From Opitutus sp. GAS368 (GTDB lineage Bacteria; Verrucomicrobiota; Verrucomicrobiia; Opitutales; Opitutaceae): a stretch of DNA of 64,000 bases. The translations under genes were made by a program, and so were the position numbers. Under the pieces are notes generated by a model that was given only the letters and a program-made list of their open reading frames with translations, did not search any database and was not told the origin of the DNA. Location: contig CAMDRP010000007.1 of the NCBI GenBank assembly GCA_945906965.1, forward strand, positions 1 to 64,000, in the 5' to 3' direction. Of the stretch, positions 8,644 through 14,712 are shown piece after piece (position 1 is the first letter of the stretch; every line of letters starts with the position of its first letter).

Positions 8644-9420
8644 TTAAGCCGAAGCAGATTTGGCGACGGCGTGAAGTTTCACGCGGTGGCGTTTTAAGGC
8701 GGCACAGACTGCGGGTGACGGCGGTTGGTCGGTGACGAAATCCGAAAAAGCACTCCACGCGGCGAAGCTGATCGGCGCTTGTTGCGTCCATTTTGTATGA
8801 TCGGCGAGCAAGATTGCGCGGCGCGAGCGCGCGATAACCTCGCGTTTGATGGCCGCTTCGAGCAACTCCGTTGTGCTCGCGCCATCCGTCACGTCGAGCG
8901 CTGAGGCGCCGACAAAAACGAGATCGAAGCGCAGATGACTCAACCAATCCATCGCCAGACTGCCGACGAGCGCACGGCTGATTTCCCGCATCTCCCCGCC
9001 CACCGAGATGAGCGCGGCCTTGCCCGCGCGGCGGACATTGAGCAACGGCAGGGAGTTGGTGAAAATGGTGAGATCATCGCGCTCCAGCAAGAGGCGCCCG
9101 AGCTCGAGCGTGGTCGTGCCCGCATCAACAAAGACCGTGGCGCCAGACGGCACCAGACCCAAGGCAAGTTCGGCCAGGCGAGCTTTGGCCTTCGTCGCGG
9201 CGCGTGCCTTCCGCTCAAAGGCCGGTTCACCCGCGTGAAAGGCGGCGTGCAAAACCCCACCATGGGTGCGCACGAGTTTCCCCACGCGTTGGAGATGGGC
9301 GAGATCACGTCGCAAAGTCGCCGCAGACACCCCGAGCTCGCGCTGCAAACTAACGACGCCAGCTTGGCGCCGCTGCTCCAGTAGCGCGGTGATCTTCAAT
9401 TGGCGTTCGTGAGCGAACAT
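8644..9420 (-). CDS. DeoR/GlpR-family transcriptional regulator
   Basis: This 258-residue protein has an N-terminal winged helix (ERQLKITALLEQ...VSLQRELGVSAATLRRDLAHL) with the DeoR recognition-helix pattern. A sugar-phosphate-binding domain follows with VFVDAGTTTLELGRLL and the GASALDVTDGAST segment. It leads the operon with aldolase, oxidoreductase and PfkB kinase, so it probably represses the operon until a phosphorylated intermediate accumulates. The ORF track uses a GTG at 9444; the ATG at 9420 (FAHERQLKI) fits the family start. No clear Shine-Dalgarno is visible for either. No operator could be assigned. Confidence 0.87.
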   Translation of the reverse strand: MFAHERQLKITALLEQRRQAGVVSLQRELGVSAATLRRDLAHLQRVGKLVRTHGGVLHAAFHAGEPAFERKARAATKAKARLAELALGLVPSGATVFVDAGTTTLELGRLLLERDDLTIFTNSLPLLNVRRAGKAALISVGGEMREISRALVGSLAMDWLSHLRFDLVFVGASALDVTDGASTTELLEAAIKREVIARSRRAILLADHTKWTQQAPISFAAWSAFSDFVTDQPPSPAVCAALKRHRVKLHAVAKSASA

Positions 9421-9771
9421 TTTTGATTGAGTTGAAACGATCACAAACGCTCATTTTGATTCAGCAAGGGAAATCCTAAAAATCGCGAATATTTTATGCC
9501 GATGGAGCCCTCGCAGCGGGATTCAAACCAAGCATATTTTTCAAATCAATCTGCGTACAAAAAATCGCACCTTAACGAGGCTCTGTTTAGACTAAAAAAA
9601 TGGCGGAGAAGGCGAGATTTCAACAAGAACGTCCGCGGCGCTAATAACTGCGGGGCCGATCAGCCAAAGTTGCCTGATCGCAATGCTCTCGAACATGCCA
9701 GCGACGCACGGAGCCATTTAAAGAGAGGCCAAACGACGTGATTTTCTGTTGGGCCGAGGATATGACGGTGA
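9421..9771. other. Intergenic strip at the left edge of the accessory region
   Basis: This 351-bp stretch has no credible gene. It contains 48-bp repeat copy A (9601-9648) and, at 9503-9529, a different tRNA-3'-end-like string (TGG... then GGGATTCAAACC) with spacing 2 nt longer than in a true tRNA. The promoter of the minus-strand DeoR operon should lie in its left part. The change from a metabolic operon to accessory genes happens here. Confidence 0.5.
9601..9648 (-). repeat. 48-bp tRNA-3'-end-like repeat, copy A
   Basis: On the plus strand it starts TGGCGGAG, has GATTTCAAC at 16-24 and ends with GGCGCTAATAAC. The first 24 nt match the 3' end of tRNA-Ser (13388 onward, same orientation) at 19 of 24 positions without gaps. 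Copies B and C have the same 48-nt layout, and all three share the last 12 nt exactly. It is preceded by TAAAAAAA, as copy B is by TAAAAAA. Confidence 0.75.
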
Positions 9772-11028
9772 CTATTTCCGCGCGGCCCAAAGTTCGGCGA
9801 TTGGCACGGCGAACAATTGCTGGCCGAAAGACAATGCCGAGTCGCCATCGTAGAGGACGATTCCGCAGCGGAACGCTGCGCCTGTCGCTTCTCGCAGCCG
9901 CTTGAGTCCACGAAAGTCACTCTCACCGACGGTGGATGACGCCTTAACCTCGACGCCGCTGATGAAGCGACCGTCGCGTTCGAGCACAATATCAACCTCC
10001 AGTTGGTCCTTATCCCGGTAGTGAAAAAACCGATGCCTTCCGTCGACCCAAGAGGACTGGTGACGTAGTTCCTGAAATACGAATGTTTCCAGCAGTTGGC
10101 CATAGAGCGAACGGTTTTCTTTCAACGCGGCGACATCGGCTCCGAGCAAGGCCGCGGCAAGGCCGGTGTCGGCCAGGTGCAACTTCGGCGTTTTGATGAG
10201 TCGGCTTAACCGATTATGGTGCCATGGGGGCAGGATATCGATGAGGAAAACCTGCTCCAGCAACGTCAAGTATTCGCGGATCGTGGGTCGGCTCAGCTCA
10301 AAAGGGCCCGCAAGTTCGCTCGCATTGAAGAGTCGGGAAGTTTGACCGGCGGCAAGTTCCAGTAATTTGGGCAGCACTTCAAGGGAGCGGATGCGCGTCA
10401 GGTCGCGCAGGTCGCGTTGGGTGATCGCAGCGACATATTGCAGTTGCCACTCTCGTCGCCGTCGCTCGGTGGTGCGGGCCAGAGCGGCTGGAAATCCCCC
10501 GCCTGCGACCCGCTGCAGCAACGCCTCACCCAGCCGGCTTCCGGCCGTAATCGGGAATTTTCCGCCAAAAAGTTTATCGATAAAAACGGTCTCTGGCGCC
10601 CGCGCTCCCATCTCCACCTGCGTGAGTGGCCCCAAGCGCAGGACCTCCATCCGGCCCGCCAAGGAGTCGGCGAGCTTGGGGAGCAAGAGCACGTTGGCCG
10701 AGCCCGTCAGAATCAGCCGCCCGGGTCGGCGGTCTCGATCCACCAATCCTTTGATCGACGTAAACAGCTCCGGGATGCGTTGCACCTCGTCCAATACGGA
10801 CCGCTCCGGCAATTCGGCGCAAAATCCCACGGGGTCTGCCCGCGCCGCGCGGAGGACGTTTTCGTCGTCAAATGTGAAGTAGGTATAGCCATGTTTCTTT
10901 GCCACCGCCTGCGCCAGGGTCGATTTGCCGCATTGCCGCGGCCCATGGATCAACACCACCGGGGTGTCGGCCAAGGCCTCTTCCAAGCGGGCCATTGCAA
11001 ACCGGGGGTAAACTTCAAGGTCGCTCAT
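9772..11028 (-). CDS. AAA-type ATPase with DUF4143 C-terminal domain
   Basis: This 418-residue protein has an AAA_14 ATPase domain with Walker A GPRQCGKST at 29-37 and Walker B-like RSVLDEVQRIPEL, a middle winged-helix segment (NASELAGPFELSRPTIREYL) and a C-terminal DUF4143 domain with the nuclease-like D-x(n)-EVK pattern (LEVDIVLERDGRFISGVEVKAS). These standalone ATPases are common in mobile or accessory regions; their biochemical role is poorly defined. The track start is a TTG at 11058; the ATG at 11028 precedes the conserved region and is preferred. It lies between repeat copies A and B, downstream of a broken XRE gene on the same strand. Confidence 0.85.
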   Translation of the reverse strand: MSDLEVYPRFAMARLEEALADTPVVLIHGPRQCGKSTLAQAVAKKHGYTYFTFDDENVLRAARADPVGFCAELPERSVLDEVQRIPELFTSIKGLVDRDRRPGRLILTGSANVLLLPKLADSLAGRMEVLRLGPLTQVEMGARAPETVFIDKLFGGKFPITAGSRLGEALLQRVAGGGFPAALARTTERRRREWQLQYVAAITQRDLRDLTRIRSLEVLPKLLELAAGQTSRLFNASELAGPFELSRPTIREYLTLLEQVFLIDILPPWHHNRLSRLIKTPKLHLADTGLAAALLGADVAALKENRSLYGQLLETFVFQELRHQSSWVDGRHRFFHYRDKDQLEVDIVLERDGRFISGVEVKASSTVGESDFRGLKRLREATGAAFRCGIVLYDGDSALSFGQQLFAVPIAELWAARK

Positions 11029-11167
11029 GGCCGGACAACCTACCGCCAATCCGTCCAAATGAAAGAATAAAGCCGTCTATCTGTAAACAATATGTCGTAC
11101 ATGTGAAAGCTAAAAGAAAGCGAGCCTTACCCCATAGCTAAAGCAAGGGAGATGCGGCTCGTCGTGC

Positions 11168-11470
11168 TCATTTTGCGGTTGGCGACCCGACGGTTGGGCG
11201 CTGGCGCCGGGCGCGTTGGCGAGCCGGCTTCGAGAGCGCGGCGAGCGTAGGTTCCTCGGTGACAGGCGGAGTCATGTGGGCGAACCGGTCCGTCAGTCCA
11301 AGCACCCCGAGGATTTTCAGGAGATTGCGCAGGGTAATGTTGCCGTAGCCGTTTTCGAAATTCTGATAGGCCGGCCGGGAAAGACCGGCCCAAGTATAGA
11401 AACTCTGCGCACTCCCACTGCCGAAAACAGCCGCAAATCCGACTCGCCGGTCAGGGTGGCGCGCAGGCGC
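11168..11470 (-). pseudogene. Decayed XRE/HipB-like regulator fragment
   Basis: A minus-strand reading frame absent from the ORF track reads AGLSRPAYQNFENG, then GNITLRNLLKILGVLGL and a basic tail PARQRARRQRPT before TGA at 11168. This is the second half of a Cro/CI helix-turn-helix plus the C-terminal tail of HipB-like antitoxins. No ATG, GTG or TTG precedes it in frame, and the first helices are missing or out of frame. Its 5' side abuts repeat copy B. A HipB gene would normally precede hipA; here the ATPase follows instead. It looks like an insertion-truncated or frameshifted relic. The upstream boundary is approximate. Confidence 0.65.
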
Positions 11471-11485
11471 ATCAGAGGTAAAAAA

Positions 11486-11533
11486 TGGCGGAGCGTCTGC
11501 GATTTTAACAAGAACATCCGAGGCGCTAATAAC
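11486..11533 (-). repeat. 48-bp tRNA-3'-end-like repeat, copy B
   Basis: Same 48-nt layout as copies A and C: TGGCGGAG at 1-8, GATTTTAAC at 16-24, and GGCGCTAATAAC at 37-48. Seventeen of the first 24 nt match tRNA-Ser. Copies A and B also agree in the AAGAACRTCCG middle and for a few bases beyond the core. It marks the junction between the decayed XRE gene and the addiction-module pair. Confidence 0.75.
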
Positions 11534-11667
11534 TGCAGGAGAGGTCGAGTGATGCCGGTTTGTGGAGCGCGCGTTTTTGTCCCGACCGCACTGGGCAAGT
11601 GGCAGGCGCCGCTGCCGAAATCGTGTCTGACCTTGCCAGCGGTTTCGCGTGCAGTAGTTTTCGATCC

Positions 11668-11895
11668 ATGAGCACCCTCCAAGAGATTGAAGCTGCGATC
11701 CTCCGTCTCCCGGAGAGCGATCGGCTACACCTTGCTGACACGCTCTTGGGGAGCCTTCCTCTGCCGCCAGCCGCTCACGGATCGGAGGAGATTATTGCCG
11801 AGGCAATCAGTCGGGATGCGGAGCTTGAAAGCGGCCGAGTGCAGCCGCTGAGCGAAGAGCAATTCTGGGCCGGGGTGCGCCACCCGCGCGGGTGA
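11668..11895 (+). CDS. Addiction-module antitoxin component (RelB-like)
   Basis: This 75-residue protein (STLQEIEAAILRLPESDRLHLADTLL...) has the short helical layout of the 'putative addiction module component' family, with LPESDRLHLADTLLGSL near the N-terminus and an acidic C-terminal half that would bind the toxin. The track ORF starts at 11560, but the ATG at 11668 is where family similarity begins. Its stop overlaps the start of the following RelE/ParE toxin by 4 bp (GTGA), giving translational coupling. It lies between repeat copies B and C. Confidence 0.75.
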   Translation: MSTLQEIEAAILRLPESDRLHLADTLLGSLPLPPAAHGSEEIIAEAISRDAELESGRVQPLSEEQFWAGVRHPRG

Positions 11896-12188
11896 GACTG
11901 GAGTTTCATCCGGCCGTTCAGCAGGACTTCAACGCGGCGATCGATTATTATGCTGCGGCAGGTGGCGGACACTTGGCCGATCGGTTTGAGGCTGAGTTAC
12001 GGGACTGTCTGGCGGCGATCAAGTCCGGGGCGCGACAGTTTGCGTTTTACAACGGCAGCACCGTATTCCGGCGGATTCGGCTCCGCAATTTTCCTTACCT
12101 TGTCGTCTATCGCGAGAAGCTGGACGTCGTGAGGGTGACGATTCTGAAGCACGAGAAACGCCACCCCCGTTTCGGGATGAAGCGGTGA
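11892..12188 (+). CDS. RelE/ParE-family toxin
   Basis: This 98-residue protein has the ParE/RelE fold pattern: LEFHPAVQQDFNAAIDYYAAAGG at the N-terminus, an FRRIRLRNFPYLVVYREKLDVVRVTILKHEKRHP core and the typical C-terminal R-P. It would poison translation (RelE) or gyrase (ParE); the ORF looks more ParE-like in its YYAAAGG helix, but this is not decisive. It starts with GTG, overlapping the antitoxin stop by 4 bp. The gene appears intact. Confidence 0.83.
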   Translation: MRLEFHPAVQQDFNAAIDYYAAAGGGHLADRFEAELRDCLAAIKSGARQFAFYNGSTVFRRIRLRNFPYLVVYREKLDVVRVTILKHEKRHPRFGMKR

Positions 12189-12512
12189 TGACACCCTTCG
12201 GCGCGTCGGGCATTTTAACGATTGGCGAAATTCCGTCGGAGAGAGTCTGGAAAGTTCTGGTTTCCATAACACTCGCCGGGTGTCGGCCGGCGGGCGGGAG
12301 CGCGCGTCTTTAGTCTCTTCGATGCTTCACAATTGCATGGCCACCTCCACAAGATCCTGGCCGCAGGGGAAAAGGCCGAGTGAGGCGAAAGAGAATTTCC
12401 GTCTCGATAACCATCGGCCTGCCAGCCGTAGGCTCGGCGGAGGCTGGCGGAGGAGACGCGATTTCAACGCGAACCAAAGTGGCGCTAATAACCTACTTTT
12501 GCCCCGCGCCGC
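12189..12512. other. Intergenic strip holding repeat copy C
   Basis: This 324-bp gap between the plus-strand toxin and the minus-strand HigA gene has no supported ORF. It contains repeat copy C, preceded by a short direct duplication of AGGCTSGGCGGAGG (12430-12453) and a 7-bp inverted repeat GCCAGCC/GGCTGGC. I see no terminator with a T-run. Confidence 0.45.
12445..12492 (-). repeat. 48-bp tRNA-3'-end-like repeat, copy C
   Basis: TGGCGGAG at 1-8, GATTTCAAC at 16-24 and GGCGCTAATAAC at 37-48, the same ungapped 48-nt frame as copies A and B. Seventeen of the first 24 nt match tRNA-Ser. The middle segment (GCGAACCAAAGT) differs most from the other copies. It separates the RelE/ParE pair from the HigBA pair. 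Confidence 0.72.
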
Positions 12513-12938
12513 TCAGGGCAGAAGTGCCACGGGATCCATACCGTAGGTGTCTGCGACTTTTCGAATCTGTGTTGCGGTCAATTGCCGTTCACCGCGCAGG
12601 AGCCGATAGGCGAGAGACACATCAATCCCGAGAAGTTTCGCGAGGTTCGCAGCTCCTTCGTTGCGTTCCGCTAGCACGAGATGCAGTAGCTCCGATCCCG
12701 TTGCCCGGCTGGTGGGAAACTGCGTGCTATCCCATTTTTCGTAGAGATCGCTCAGGAGGTCGAGGTAATCGGTTTGCTCGGCGTTGAGCGTGTGTCCGGC
12801 GAGCAGGTCAATCATCTCGGCGGCGTTGTCCGCCTCAACCTGATCCCGCAGGGGTCGAAGCAAGTGCAGCGCCATCAACCCTGCATAGGTCTTGGGAATT
12901 TTCGCGTAAGACGTAGAGGTCTGGGGGGCGGTTTTCAT
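12513..12938 (-). CDS. HigA-type antitoxin with XRE helix-turn-helix
   Basis: This 141-residue protein carries a C-terminal XRE domain (ANLAKLLGIDVSLAYRLLRGERQLTATQIRKVADTYGM) behind an N-terminal helical segment, as in the HigA group with the HTH at the C-terminus. It would bind the HigB toxin and repress the operon. The track ORF extends upstream to 13142, but that part is a shadow of the toxin gene; the ATG at 12938 (KTAPQTSTSYAKIPKTYAGL) is the right start and overlaps the toxin stop by 4 bp. Toxin-first order is typical of HigBA. It lies between repeat C and the tRNA. Confidence 0.82.
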   Translation of the reverse strand: MKTAPQTSTSYAKIPKTYAGLMALHLLRPLRDQVEADNAAEMIDLLAGHTLNAEQTDYLDLLSDLYEKWDSTQFPTSRATGSELLHLVLAERNEGAANLAKLLGIDVSLAYRLLRGERQLTATQIRKVADTYGMDPVALLP

Positions 12939-13243
12939 AGGCGGTTCTTCCAACTGTCGCGGCTGTATTCGGCGTGAGTGAGAAAATTGAGGACAAAGAC
13001 TTTTTGTCGGTCGTAGTGGATGGCGGTGATAAGGTGGAAATCGTTGCCGCACACATTGAAGCTGGTGACCGTCCTCCCACTTTTCACTTTCACTTGATCG
13101 GCGTGAGGAAACATGCGGCGGGTTTCGACGAGGCTTTGCCATCTGCCGGAGATCACCAGCCGAGCCCAGTCGTTCAAGGCCCGGTTGGCCTTCGGGAACC
13201 TGGATGCGTAGTGGTGCAGCGTGCTTCGTTTAATCAACCTCAC
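12935..13243 (-). CDS. HigB-type mRNA interferase toxin
   Basis: This 102-residue protein, RLIKRSTLHHYASRFPKANRALNDWARLV... with CGNDFHLITAIHYDRQKVFVLNFLTHAEY, matches the HigB_toxin family (RelE superfamily), which cleaves mRNA on the ribosome. The track places the start at 13282, but the family begins at the GTG at 13243; the longer form adds an unrelated 13 residues. The final LTHAEYSRDSWK is the usual HigB C-terminus. It precedes the antitoxin with a 4-bp overlap. A short palindrome lies just upstream. Confidence 0.83.
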   Translation of the reverse strand: MRLIKRSTLHHYASRFPKANRALNDWARLVISGRWQSLVETRRMFPHADQVKVKSGRTVTSFNVCGNDFHLITAIHYDRQKVFVLNFLTHAEYSRDSWKNRL

Positions 13244-13248
13244 GTTCA

Positions 13249-13261
13249 GGACAATATGTCC
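13249..13261. promoter_or_regulatory. Palindrome GGACA-N3-TGTCC upstream of higB, candidate HigA operator
   Basis: A perfect 5-bp dyad with a 3-nt centre lies 5 bp upstream of the GTG start of the toxin gene. On the minus strand a TTGATA hexamer followed 18 nt later by CATATT overlaps it and could be the promoter. HigA antitoxins bind such dyads; binding here is inference. Confidence 0.4.
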
Positions 13262-13327
13262 ATATCTTGGTTGCTTTATCAAATACCATGAACTCTATTT
13301 TGATTTCTGCCTAGGAGTTCGCGTTAG

Positions 13328-13378
13328 CGAACCACTCGCCTGCCGACGCAAAAATGCAACTGGCGGCTTTACGGTTCG
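13328..13378. repeat. Imperfect hairpin downstream of tRNA-Ser
   Basis: Outer arms CGAACC/GGTTCG and inner arms GCC-t-GCC / GGCGGC, with a single bulged T, form a long interrupted hairpin 10 nt from the tRNA CCA end. The bulged layout recalls folded recombination sites such as attC, but the R'/R'' consensus is missing. There is no T-run, so a terminator is unlikely. Confidence 0.4.
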
Positions 13379-13387
13379 TTAGAAAAC

Positions 13388-13477
13388 TGGCGGAGAGGGA
13401 GGGATTCGAACCCCCGGTGACCTTTCGGCCACACCTGATTTCGAGTCAGGCGCGTTAGACCACTCTGCCACCTCTCC
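13388..13477 (-). tRNA. tRNA-Ser (anticodon CGA)
   Basis: The 90-nt reverse complement starts GGAGAGGTGGCAGAGTGG and ends GGTTCGAATCCCTCCC then TCTCCGCCA. The 7-bp acceptor stem pairs, the long class II variable arm is present, the anticodon loop is CTCGAAA, and CCA is encoded. Its 3' end faces the accessory strip to the left, the classic side for integration. Three repeats resembling this 3' end occur at 9.6, 11.5 and 12.4 kb. Confidence 0.95.
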
Positions 13478-13545
13478 GGCGCGAGAGAGCGAAACGTAGG
13501 TTGCGACTCCGAAAACGGAAGCCGAAAATTACCACTACCGCAGAA

Positions 13546-13959
13546 CTACACATTTTCGTCCTGCCCGGGCGGCACCGGCGCTTTATTGGCGGGCAGATGG
13601 TGCGGCAGGAAAATATAGTAGTTCATCAGCCACCAGCTTCGAGATGATCGATAAAACAGGGCGGGAAATACGATGGAGCCCACACCCGCTAGGATGATCG
13701 CCGTCGTCGTACCGATAATTTTATTGTAGGCGAGCAACATGACAGGGACGAGGAACGCCACCAGCGTCACCCCGTAATTTAGCGACATGGATCCAAGGAA
13801 AAAACCTTCGTCGTTGGAGCGCTCAATCTTAAGGCCGCACGAGGGGCATTCTTTGTTCACCTGAAAAAAGGTACCGCTCTTGAAGAGGGTGCGTTCACCG
13901 CAATTCGGACAGCGGTTGGTGAGGCCGCGGGTGATGATCTGGACTCGAGTGACTTTCAT
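13546..13959 (-). CDS. DUF983 membrane protein with zinc-ribbon-like CxxC pairs
   Basis: This 137-residue protein has two N-terminal cysteine pairs (NRCPNCGERTLF and KECPSCGLKI), followed by two hydrophobic segments (GVTLVAFLVPVMLLAY and TAIILAGVGSIVFPALFY) and a WWLMNYYIFLP stretch. This is the DUF983 layout of small inner-membrane proteins with unknown function. The ATG at 13959 is chosen over the TTG at 13971. It stands between the tRNA and a terminator that ends the ribosomal operon, so it is probably transcribed separately. Confidence 0.8.
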   Translation of the reverse strand: MKVTRVQIITRGLTNRCPNCGERTLFKSGTFFQVNKECPSCGLKIERSNDEGFFLGSMSLNYGVTLVAFLVPVMLLAYNKIIGTTTAIILAGVGSIVFPALFYRSSRSWWLMNYYIFLPHHLPANKAPVPPGQDENV

Positions 13960-14028
13960 CCTACGAGCCAAAGCGAGGGCGAGGCGTGAGGCAACTGTGG
14001 GACGAGGTCGTAGTGGCGGATCCGGGCA

Positions 14029-14061
14029 TTAAAAAACCGCCCCCAGAAGGAGCGGTTTTGA
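14029..14061 (-). terminator. Rho-independent terminator after tsf
   Basis: On the minus strand AAAACCGCtCC, a short loop and GGgGGCGGTTTTTTAA form a strong stem with a T-run, about 20 bp after the tsf stop. Confidence 0.85.
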
Positions 14062-14082
14062 AACGAGAGCCGAGATCGGCAA

Positions 14083-14676
14083 TTAAGCGCCGAGCTGGAA
14101 GCGCGTGAAACGACGGATGATGATGTTCTCGCCCGTCTTGGCGATCTGCGCGGACAAGAAGTCTTTGATCGATTTGTCGTTCTGTTTAACAAACGGCTGG
14201 TCAATCAAGCAGACGGTCGAGAAGAAGTTCTCGAGTTTGCCGTCGACGATCTTCTGGACCACGGCGGGCGGCTTGCCTGCGACGGCGGCCGCAGCGATCT
14301 CGCGCTCTTTGAGGAGGTCAGCTTCCGGCACTTGGTCGCGAGTGATGTAAAGCGGATTGGCGGCGGCGATCTGCAAGCAGAGGTCGCGGACAAACGCGCG
14401 GAATTCATCGTTGCGCGCGACGAAGTCGGTCTCGCAGTTGACCTCGATCAACACGCCCACTTTGCCACCGAGATGGATATAGCTTTCGATCAAGCCTTCC
14501 TTGGTGGTGCGGGTGGAGAGTTTATCGAGTTTACTGCCGAGCTTCTTGCGCAGGATCGTCATGGCCTCGGGCACGCTGCCGTTGGCCTCAGTCAGAGCTT
14601 TTTTGCAGTCAAGGAGCCCGGCGCCGGTCGCGCCGCGCAGCTCGTTGACCATTTGAGCGGTGATGGGAGTGCTCAT
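14083..14676 (-). CDS. tsf: Elongation factor Ts
   Basis: This 197-residue protein is the guanine nucleotide exchange factor for EF-Tu. The UBA-like N-terminus with RGATGAGLLDCKKALTEANG and the VGVLIEVNCETDFVARNDEF signature are unmistakable. At 197 residues it is the short form without the second core subdomain and C-terminal module of the 283-residue E. coli protein, similar in size to the Thermus type. It follows rpsB by 36 bp on the same strand, the standard rpsB-tsf operon, and ends at a good terminator. Confidence 0.97.
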   Translation of the reverse strand: MSTPITAQMVNELRGATGAGLLDCKKALTEANGSVPEAMTILRKKLGSKLDKLSTRTTKEGLIESYIHLGGKVGVLIEVNCETDFVARNDEFRAFVRDLCLQIAAANPLYITRDQVPEADLLKEREIAAAAVAGKPPAVVQKIVDGKLENFFSTVCLIDQPFVKQNDKSIKDFLSAQIAKTGENIIIRRFTRFQLGA

Positions 14677-14712
14677 TAGAAATCAGTGTTTTCGTTGAGA
14701 GGATGGAAAAAC

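Noticed and set aside
5575-9420. Sulfoglycolysis (Yih-type) operon
   Set aside because: DeoR, PfkB and aldolase genes are suggestive, but the oxidoreductase is Gfo/Idh/MocA rather than YihU-like, and YihS and the transporter are missing.
9598-12546. ORFs at 9496-9741, 11216-11671 and 12280-12546 sharing a WRRRRDFN-like peptide
   Set aside because: The similar peptides are translations of the 48-bp repeats in one frame; they lack starts, families and codon consistency.
13317-13332. Rho-independent terminator GTTCGC-GTTA-GCGAAC after tRNA-Ser
   Set aside because: The stem is perfect but short, and there is no T-run on either strand.
9601-13380. An integron cassette array with attC sites
   Set aside because: Toxin-antitoxin units separated by repeats resemble cassettes, but the repeats lack RYYYAAC and GTTRRRY boxes with proper pairing, gene orientations are mixed, and no integrase is in the window. 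A tRNA-anchored strip fits better.
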